64,000 nucleotides of DNA from Sipunculus nudus (lineage: Eukaryota; Annelida; Sipuncula; Golfingiida; Sipunculidae), in contig CM049317.1 in assembly GCA_026874595.1 (NCBI GenBank), positions 52,409,618 to 52,473,617 of the forward strand. Reading direction: 5' to 3'. Shown here piece by piece: positions 34,521-45,900 of the stretch; the stretch's first letter is position 1; the number at the start of each line of letters is the position of its first letter. Made by a program: the position numbers and the translations under genes. The notes under the pieces were generated by a model. That model was not told the DNA's origin. It did not search any database and saw only the letters and a list, made by a program, of their open reading frames with translations.

Positions 34521-37500
34521 TTATGCAATCCTTGGCCAGAGGATATGCTCTACCCCCCCCCCCCCCCGAAGCCGCTCTAGACGCCCCGCCCACACCGGCA
34601 CCTCCGTTTCCGAAAATCCTGGCTACGCACCCCCCGCGCACACACATACAGGAGGATATCAGGAGGATATACCGCATTGAACACGATCCCTCTCCAGCAC
34701 ACACACATTTTCTTAATATAGCCCTAGCCCTAGGCGTGGGAGTTAATTAGTTTCAGGAATCGATACTGTTTAATATGTGTACCGGCTGAGTGGGTTGGGC
34801 GTGGGAAGGATGTCCTCCTGATGCGGAGTTGGAAATCATTAAAATTGACAATAAAAATTTAAGCATTTATGAAGCAGGTTGAGAAAAGAATAATAAGGAA
34901 TAGTATCGATTCAGAAACCAACAAGAAGTCAATATGATTTCCCTAAAAATTCTTATCTTTAAAAAGTGTATTATTTTTCAATTGCGCGTTTATTAACTGA
35001 GTACTTACTTATACTACTACTCTACTACTACTACTACTAATACTTGTACTACTGCCAATGATAATAATACACGCACCAAATACATTTTCAGGTCCGGCTG
35101 ATGCAGGCACGGGGGGTGTGCCTCATATTATCGGTGGGCGGACGTCCGCTAAGGGGCGCTGGCCATGGCTCGTCTCTATCAGTCGCAGACGACCAAACGA
35201 GGGCGATATCTGGCGGCACACATGCGGAGGCAGCCTTCTGACCCCGAAATACATGCTGACTGCCGCTCACTGCACCACCGCTAGCGAGTAAGCAATAAGT
35301 AAGCCCGTGGGCAGTTATACGGGCTTTGATCACCTGTAGCGGGATATGATGAACCTTTAAGGTGGCACAATTGTTTTTCCTCTGGTGTCTGTCTCGTTAA
35401 AAAATAAAGTTTAATATTTTTTCAATTTAATATTTTTTTTTTCATTTTAATTTAAGGATAAATAGAGGCATGAAAGAGACCCCCCCCCCAAAAAAAAAAC
35501 AAAAAAAAAAACTGTTTAGCTATTGTCATGATGTTTAATATTAGCTGGCTTGTTGTAACTGGGTGCTTAAAATGACGTAATGATTATTAATTTTAAAAAA
35601 TGACTTTAAAATATTTAAAAGTGAATGAAAATTTAATTAAAATATGTTTACCATCAGAATGAACACTGATTTGATAAAATGTATACTTTTTGGGTCTTAT
35701 ATGGATTTGAAACAACTTCTGGATTTATTAAAGATATAGGGGGTTCTGCCAATTGTAGTGTCTTATAGGGACATAAACAGGAGCAATATTATGCCTATTC
35801 TTTCTCATTATCAGTTCAGTTTTCCTTAATATAAAACCTTCCCCGCAAAATCATCCCAGCACGCTGTTGGACACCTTATTATTGCTCTGCGCGTTGGTAA
35901 ACACAGTCCATGTGTGTCTGTTAACAATAACAATTCCGCATGACAGGAGGACCGATTGTGAGCCGCAACGTGCGATGTGTCAGCCAGCGGGAATATGTAT
36001 GTCATTTTCTTACCAAGTCAGTCAGGGCATCTCCTGACTGACACGTGTGCCGGGTGATGCACGCGCTGTGATTATGCTGACACCTGTGATCGTGCGTGGT
36101 GCACTGTTTTTAACATTCGTTTACAGGAGTAAGCAAACTGTTTTAGGGGAGTATTTTGGCAGGTTATTTCAACACGCTTTAAAGGAGATAAGGGCCCCTT
36201 AACTTTTACATAGTACCTCAATACTTGTACTGGGGAAAACATGCTTCGTGACAGAAGATGTATATATATTTTAGCTACAATTTATAAAATGCTATTAGAA
36301 CTATTCTCTCAGGTGTTCCGGTGTAAAGACTTCAGATTACCCCCCCCCCTTTCAGGTTTCAGATTACCCCCAGGGGTAGCCTGAACCTGATTCCAGGTTA
36401 TCCCCTACATTTCAGATTACCCCCCTCACTGATCAAGCTAATATGATTACTTTTTGTGTAAGTATGAGCTTACCGCTCCAGATATATTTATTTACAACAT
36501 CCTCAGCTATAATTCAGTAATAATTCACCGCTGAATTTCTTTGTTACATTTTCAAATTCATGTTTTCAAAATACTTGCAGATTGATTTTTATAAATTTTA
36601 AGGTATCCTGAACCAGATCAATCTTAAATCACCCAAACTTTGTCTGGTAGAAATACGATGACTACCAGAACATTTTAAATTAACCTAATTTGCATAATTA
36701 TTTATTCAACCCGATTCTACATTAAATAGTAAATGATTATTGACCGCGTAAATACTAAACTTATTTTATAAGGTCCCTTGCTTGGTTCTTATGTATGCTT
36801 GCACTTTCTCATATTTTGTATATTTAATGAGATAATTTGCATATTGTGCATAATTATGAGGTAATTTAATTAATAAGATTATTTTTCATTAATTGTAAGG
36901 TTTATTAAAGTAGATTAATCTTTAACCACCCAAACTTTGTCCTGGTAGAAATGTGAATACTACTAAAACATTTCTTTATTAACTTAAGTTGCATATTTAT
37001 GCAAACTTATTCTATATGTAATAGTATATCAATACTTCACAAATTCCACGCATTTCTGACTTTAGTACATGTTAGCGTGAACAGAAAGATGTTTGTTTTG
37101 GTGAAAAAAACTTATAGTCATATACAATAAACGCCTTACTATTGATAAAAAATACTGAATAAAATAAATGGGTTATTTAGCAAAATATGCTAACTATCTG
37201 ATTAAATATAGGAGATACGAAATTACCCCCATTGCTTGTTGGATTTTACGTTAAAAATTGTATAGGTACCAACCAACTGACCCGGGGGTAATCTGAAATC
37301 GGTTTCAAGTTACCGGGGGGTAATCTGAAATTGATTTTAGATTACCCCCCGGTAATCTGAAAGGGGGGGGGGGGGTAATCTGAAATCGGTACACCGGTTA
37401 GAAAGGGATTGATCAGTTTCTTGTTTTATATAGGAAGTAATAATATATGTATGATATGAAAGATTCTACTGTATAAGTTTAAAAAGAGCACGTGTATACC

Positions 37501-39550
37501 TTGCATTATATTAATTTGTAGATCATAAGTTGCATATTCCGCTTAATATAATTGATTCTGTTAATTAGTTATAAGTTTTTTTTTTCTATTTGTTAAGTGA
37601 TCCTTCGTTCTACCGAGCTAACCTTGGCATGTTCAACCAGACATCTCAGGACTGGGAACAGTCTATTAACTACAAGAGAATTATCAGGGTGAGTATCATG
37701 TACATTTAGAAACCAATTTTCTACAAAAGAATTACCAGGGTGAGTACCATATACATTTACAGTCCATTAATTACATGAGAATTATAAGGGAAATTACCAT
37801 ATATATCTTTAGTCTATTAATTACAAGAGAATTATCAGGGTGAGCAGCATATACATCTATAGTCTATTAATTACAAGATAATTATCAGGGTAAGTTTCGT
37901 ATATAAATCTACAGTCCATTAAATTCAAGAGAAATATCAGGGTAAGTAACATATACAACTATAGTCAATTAATTATAAAGGAACTATCACGGTAAGTAGC
38001 ATATACATCTATAGTCCCTTAATTACAAGAGAATTTTCAGGGTGAGTAGCATATACATCTATAGTCCATAAATCACTAGAGAATTATCAGGGTGAGTAGC
38101 ATATACTTCTATAGTCCATCAATTACAAGAGAATTATAAGGGTAAGTACAGTGTACAGCTATAATCCATTAGAACAAGAGAATTATCAGGGTGAGTTTCC
38201 TATCCATCTACAGTCAATTTATAACAAGAGAATTATCAGGGTGAGTTTCCTATACACCTACAGTCAATTCATAACAAGAGCATTATCAGGGTGGGTGACT
38301 ATCATATACAACTACAGTCTGCCAATAACAAGAAAATGATCAGGGTGAGTATCACAGACATCTTAAGTCTTTCATTACAAAGAGATTTATCAGTATGAGT
38401 AGATTTCTAGTTTATATTTTTTTTATATTTGCTTACATCATGACAATACAGTAAAGCAATCATTATTTATTCAGATAATTTCCGGCCTTTTTAACGCCAT
38501 ATGTGTAATCACTTATTTCCAGCACAGTGATTACAACTCGTCTGCCCCCGGTATTCCCAACGACATTGCTGTCGTTGAACTGGCACAGGAGGCCGACTTG
38601 ACCAACCCCAACATCGGCCTGCTCGCCCTGCCGAGGACTGACGATAAGTTTGCCGGAAATCCCCGATGCTGGCTTGCTGGATGGGGAAGGATGGGTAAGC
38701 AATACTAAACATCAAATTGAATAACGTATACATAACATGGACAGCCTGAAACAAGCAAGAAGCAGCATATTCTTAGCCTCCGTCCGTGGAGGTTTATAGG
38801 GTTTGATGAGTTTAAATTTACTCCCATATTCATACAAGGGTAAACCTTTTTTTATTGGATGAACCTACTTGGGTTGCCCACTTAATAAAAAAACATCGAT
38901 TTTATTATTGTTTTCTTTTTTCTTTCCTTTCTTCTGCAATTTTGCGTTATATCTCCAATATTGCTAGTTTTAAAAAGCTGAAATTTGGGCACAGTTCTAT
39001 TCTTAGAAGACATAATTTTACCTGATATTTTTTTTCGACCTTGACCTCATTCCCAAGGTCAAACACTCCATAGCCGCATAATCGCTCAGTTCCGCCCACC
39101 AAACCCTCCGGGAAATTTGAATTAAGCCCTTGTCCCATGTATGAAATACTGATCAATGAACTAATTAAGCGAAGTATGCAGCTAAAACACCTATCATGTT
39201 CTCAAAATAATTTCGATTACCGTATCTTTTGTTTCCAGAGCAGGCCCAGTAAAACGCCTTTATTGATGTTCTAAAACATCTGATGATTGTCCAATTATTG
39301 ATTTATATGCAGGCATTACACAGAAATATAGTTTGTATATTATTGCACTTATTACTTCAATGCTCCCACGATTTTACTATGACAGAAACCATAAAGTAAT
39401 TAACTTACGTACCACTGCAATATTCCTTTGATTAAGTTCTATCCTGTATCAGGTTGAATTATCATACAAAATAATTAGTTTTCTTTTCAGGATAACGCAC
39501 CTATCCTTTCTATATGTTTACGAATATAAAAATTAATATGATATATGGTA

Positions 39551-39605
<55 letters not shown>

Positions 39606-39946
39606 CCATAACTAGTTTTATATACAATAAATTAATGCAATTATTCTTCCTAAACAGTAACTAATTTATTTCTTTTATTAAAAACAGCACCAGTTCCTCC
39701 TATAGACTTGTACTGTATCTTTTTTCAGATCCTAACGTCTGGAAAAGTGGAAGTCCTCACCTCCTTGAGGTTAACACAGCTATTCACACTCTCGAGGAGT
39801 GTCGCGAGATCTGGCGTAACTTCACGGGACTCAACACCACTAATATTCTTGACCAGCATATATGTGTCGGCTTGCCAGACCGAGGCGGATGTCATGTGAG
39901 TCAAGTGAATTTTAGTATTTATTGATAATGAAGGTGATAATGTATT

Positions 39947-39977
<31 letters not shown>

Positions 39978-42900
39978 GTGTGTGTGTGTGTTTGTGTATA
40001 AATAGTTTCTAATTTCCTGTAACATCAAGAGAATACTTATGGAATAATCACAACCTAACTTTTCTAATTTTTTTTTATGAAATCAGGTCTCTTGCCGTTT
40101 AATTTATTATTTAGCTACATGGGAAGTGATAATTATAGTTTCTGCGGGGAAGTTTCTTTCGAATTGATTTAAAACATATAATGAAGAAAACTCGTATACA
40201 AAATTAACATGTCTGCGGTGATAACATATCATCTCGTTTTTGTTTATTTTGTTTATATCAATTACTTGTATTATGTGATAGTTAAAACGATAAGGGGGGG
40301 GGGGGGTTGAGGATAAATAAATAAAAAAATTATATTGACGCTCTCGTTAAACAAGTGGCCCATGGGCCATGACGCTCAGCTGAATTCAAGGAATGTTGAA
40401 CAATGAGCAAAATGACTGCCAGAGTGGAAACAAATCATGAATTTTGTGAAGAGTCCTTAGAAATGGGTTTCAGTGGGCTTTTGGACAGATGACAACTTCA
40501 TTTGAAGGTCTCATAAATAGAAAAAAAATGCGTAAAAATTTGATAAAATAAAGGGAGTGCCACCAGTCTGCAGGAACTGATGAAACACTCCATGATCAAT
40601 ATATATCCAAAGAATCATGGCTATCAAGGCATTAGTTATTCAGATACTGGAGCTTTTGTTTGTATCAAATTTTTAATTATTCTTTGAGGTATTTATGAGC
40701 CCTATACCTCAGAGAATATGGGTAACAGAAACCTAATTTCAGGTTTCCAAGGAGATTTTTCCTTAGTCTCCCTGGGTGTGAAGTAAGAAGATTCTAGGTT
40801 CAGCAGTTACAGTTTGTACCATGTTAACAGATGACCACTTCGTTCGAAGGTCTCATAAATAGAGAAAAAATGCCTACAAAATTGAAAAAAATACAGGTGG
40901 CACCACCAGTTTGCAGGAACTGATGGAACACTCCATGATCAATATATCTGCAAAGAATCATGGAGATCGATGCATTGGTTATTTAGATACTGGAGCTTTT
41001 GTATCAAATTCTTAATTATTCTGAGGGGTACTTTCTACGAAGGATATGGGTAACAGAGACCTAATTACATGTTTTCACACAGACTTTTCATGGACCTCAT
41101 TTGATGTCAAGTTAGAAGATTCCAGGTCCAGTGGTTACGATTTGTGCCCTGTTAACATATGACAGTTTCATTGCAGATCTAAAAAAAAAAGAAAAAAAAT
41201 TCGAAAAAAAATGAAAAAAATTCAGGTGGCGCCACCAGTCTAAAGGAAGTGATGGAACATCCCTTGATCAATATTCATGCAAAGAATCATGGTGATCAAT
41301 GCAGTGGTTATTCAGATACTTGAGCTTTTGTATCAAATTTTGCATTATTCTGGGGGGTTCTTTGGAGCACCATAGCTCCAAGGATATGGGTAACAGAGAC
41401 CTAATTTTAGGTTTTCAAGGAGATTTTTCATGGACCTCCCAGGATATTAAGATTGAAGATTCCAGGTCCAGTGGTTACGATTTGTGCCCTGTTAACAGAT
41501 GACAGTTTCATTAAGGTCTGAAAAAAAGAGAAAAAAAATTCGTAAAAATTGGAAAAAAATATAGGTGGCACCACCAGTCTACAGAAAGTGATGGAATATC
41601 CCATGATCAATATTCATGCAAAGAATCATGGTGATCAATGCAGTAGTTATTCAGATACTTGAGCTTTTGTATCAAATTTATGCCTTATTCTAAGGGGTAC
41701 TTCGGAGCGCCATAGCTCAAAGGATATGGGTAACAGAGACCTAATTTCAGCTTTTCAAGGAGATTTTTCATGGACCTCCCTGGATGTTAAGTTTGGAGAT
41801 TTCAGGTCCAGTGGTTACGATTTGTGCCCTGTTAACGGACGGCCGGACGGCGGGACGGACGGCCGGACGGACGACGGACGAAGGGTGATCGCTATAGCTC
41901 AGATGACTTTCAGTCAGCTGAGCTAAAAACGAACATCTTAATTTATGATCTTAAATAACTGTAGGACACAATTATTTACTTCTTTAGATCTTTTAGATCG
42001 GGTTCACATTTAATCATGATTCACTGTGCCTTTAATTCTTAAAAAAAAAACAGAGATAACATGATATAAACATTTCTAATTTAGTGCGGAAAGCAGAACT
42101 AAAGAGAGTCTTTATGACGTGATATCAAATTATTAATTTAAGTTTTATTTCAAATTTGTATATTATATTTTGAACGTCCTGTATACTAAGTAACTTATGA
42201 ACTTCTTTTATTTTTAATGATTTGAAATACTGAAATTGAACTACATCAAGAAAACGGAAAAATAAGACCTTGTTTTCGTGAAAACATGTAAAATTTGTAA
42301 CAGTGAACTTGCGACATTCAAGATTTATTATTTGTTTCTAAATTCCACAGATTAATTTATATCTTTACAGTTATTTCACTTAACTGTTTTTAATATCTAT
42401 TCAGCCTGTCCAAAGAACGTTTGTTGACCCATAATATACCTTTGACTAGCCGACATGTCACAATATTAGGAAACGATTTTAATGAAAGCAAGCAAACAGT
42501 AATGACGTAATGGTAACCCCGAGCTGAGATTACACAGCTTATCATTTCGTTCAAATGTACAGGTCTATTGGAAATGTATAATTCATTTACTTTTTAGTTG
42601 AATCATGTCCCTGCAATAAAATGCATGCTTTCTCAAGGTATTATTTTTATTTTCCTGACCTATGACTATTTTTTGTATAAAAAAAGAGAAAAAAAACCGG
42701 AAAGACAGAGGTGATCTCAATCCCAGCTTGCACTGAAATGAAAGAGTGAATTGAAAGCTAAAAATAGTGTGGGGGCATATGTCACCGAGTAAATTTTCGC
42801 TGTAAAAAGTGGAGACCCCACATTTTTGTGGTTCTAAGACCTTAACCTTTACAAAAAAATATGGTGCCAATTTTTCTATGGTGGTTTTGTTATTTTTTCA

Positions 42901-45900
42901 GGTAAAATTTGATTTTAGAGCAAAAATTGAGGGCCAATATATATAAATATTTACTACAGAGGTACATTTTGCAACAAAACACCTCAGAATGATTAGTAAG
43001 ATATATTACATCACAAAAACTTAGACTAGACACCAACGACTGCGTTAAGACGTTTATTCCATTATTAGAGTGCACCCGTAGAGCGCATACCTCCGCCAAC
43101 ACATGGATCCGCATCAAGGTCCCCCAGACTATAACTATGAAAAATTAATCAGCTGTGGTATGTCCACCGGTATATTGTTCTACAAAATGTCAGTGAAAAG
43201 TTCATTTAAGAAATCATATAGAGACAACAAGTGCCCTGGGGTAGTTTGTGCAATGTATACATATGGCGGACCACTTGCTGATTTCAGGCAACCTGTATCG
43301 TACACAGTATGGCTCCGCTTTCCTTTGTTTTAACCAGTGACTGAATATTTGCTTCATTTAAACATGAAATATGAAAATAGCCCTGTTAATCTTCCATTTA
43401 AATTGATGTTGCTATTGCGTCATCCTGTTGTTCGATTATTACATCACAAACATCACTATCCGCTCGCTGATATTGAAGGTATAGAGACCCGTCTCTTACG
43501 GTTAGTTTATCCAAAGTATCAAAAGGTTCCTAAGCAATTTAAGGAGTATTTTAATGTTTTGGTCATGATCCAAGAAATAATTTATAAACGTTTTAGGCGG
43601 ATGACTATTTTTTTACATATTTTGTAAAGAATAAACAACAGACAAAAGGGACAACTTTGACTGGATTTAGTGCCAGATAATGATAAAAGTAATCATAATA
43701 ATAGTAATAATAATTATGATCATATAACCTTAGCTTTGTACGGGCAATAGCATATCATTTTGGAGCAATTATACCTTCTGTGGAGTAGCTATTTCACTGT
43801 TCATTGATAATCTTTTGTAAGCTGTGCTCATCAGGTAGTTTACAGCAGACAAATATTCACAGACATTTACAGTAGAATGACATTAACATTGAATGAAATG
43901 CATGTTTTGCTGAAGAATTCATTAGGGAATGTGTTTTGAAAACAAAACAAAACATAGAGACCTTAGAAAATTTAGAAGTTTTAGAAAAGTCCGGTTGAAG
44001 GAAACAAACTTGAAATTAAATATCGGATCTTTAAAAAAAAAGTGTCATCATTGTTCATAATGTTATTGTACATGTTTACAGATGTTCTTCTATCCCATTT
44101 TTACCCGCTCCCCCCCCCCCCCCCCCCCCCCGAAGGTCTTCTTTCAAAACGATTTTGTTAGGTGGGCAAATTTAAAATTGTATATTTATGAAACCGAAGA
44201 ATTCAGGTTATACCAGTACAATAACAAAAACGGACATATCTTAACAGAAACTATGGTAAAACCAATGGTACAGTTTAAATATAACAATGGTAAAGCTAGA
44301 TGCTTGTTATTATTGAATTCTTGTCGCTTTTCTTTTATTATCCTTAAATGACTTGTGATGGCACAATGGCAATATAGGCGTTTCATCCGTCCGAACAAGA
44401 TCACCGGTGCAACATTCTTTTTTTATGAAAATAGTGATCCGTAGACCATGAGCACCCAGCTTGTACTATCTCAATATAATGCAAACTATGAAATGAAGAA
44501 TGAAGAATAGAACTATTCTTATATTTTATAAAATCTGATTGGTTTGTCATTAAATGCAATGTATGTCAGATGCAGCGGCGGAATGTACATCATTGATTGG
44601 AGCCAATTTTTTTATCATGTTTATACCAAATAACTCCTGACAAAAAAATAAAGCATTTTATACCTGCTTAACTAATGCTAGTTACTCTTAAATCGTGATC
44701 AAGAACAATATTTCGATTTAGTGCACAAGATAACAAAATGACATACATGTGTCATATACAAAAAACAAACGCCTTGATTGTAATTAAAGGTTTTTGCATT
44801 TCTTTTTTTATATATTAATTTATTACAATTTTTATTAAGATAATAAAACAATAACAAAATTGTTTGAATTATAATATTGGATCGGTATAGATGAAGTCAC
44901 CATTAAGGTTGTTTTAACAGCACATATAAATTCCCTTTTAAGTACATCAAACTTTTCTGACGTGGCACATTTAAATTGTTCTTTACCTGTGTGACTGATT
45001 TGCAGCATGTACATAAAACGTACAAGCAGCGGGTCGGGAGTAATTGCTGACATATGGGTCTAACTTTACGCCTTGTATTTCACAAAAAAATCATATGACA
45101 AACAACTTTTCATCAAGTCGCCTTCATAAAGAACACACCGTGTTCGCCTACATATTATTATCTTTAGTTACCCCTTGTAAATCCACATGCAGACTATTCA
45201 TTTGCCGATATAAGAAATAATAACTGTGGACCAGTCTGCGGTCCTGATTCCGCCCATCACGCCCTCTACTTACTAACCACGTTCTCCCACGGCACAGGTA
45301 CCACTCGTGATTTTTATCCAGGGGAAGGTGTGAAAAATGTCCAGCCACATATGGCAGTGGACATCATCAAACGTTTTCACTGGTCACAGACTCCCTCAGA
45401 TTTTGTGACCCATGTGTTTTCCGTCAGAGTGCCTTTACATCTTGCATCCAGGAGTCACTCTGAGGCTCTTTGAGGATGCAAATATTTTAGTACGCTCCAT
45501 GGCTACAAGTATGTTGTCTTTTGACATACACAATACCATTCGTTAGTTTTTTTAGTATACTTTTTAACAACACCTACCATATGCGAGAAAAAAAAATGGA
45601 TTTAACTTTGTATATTGGTAAATCCCTCTGCATGTTTGTAGAATTTCTGAAAGCACAAATACAAGCATGGTTACTTGGCGATGGCTAACGTGTACGTGAC
45701 ACAGCAACTGACCTGTTACAATAAAGATTTATTTACCCTTTAGTTTGTGAGTTCACATGTATTCTTTTGCGTAATTTACTCGTAGACTTATGTTAAGATT
45801 TCCGACTGTTAGAAAGGAATTGATTGCAATAGGATAGATTGCCCTGCAGTGCGTTCCCGCGTATGACTTGTGTCGCGACTCAGGTACAGGCTTATCAGCC

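Noticed and set aside
38151..38339. A small protein containing YNKRIIRV
   Set aside because: It is a translation across the splice-donor minisatellite; the protein-like look comes from copied exon 3 sequence.
37660..38402. A CRISPR array, because of regular 50-bp spacing
   Set aside because: The whole unit is repeated with no unique spacers, in an animal intron; it is a minisatellite.
43337..43627. A 96-residue plus-strand frame as a gene
   Set aside because: It has no recognised domain or splice context and lies within intron 5 of the protease gene.
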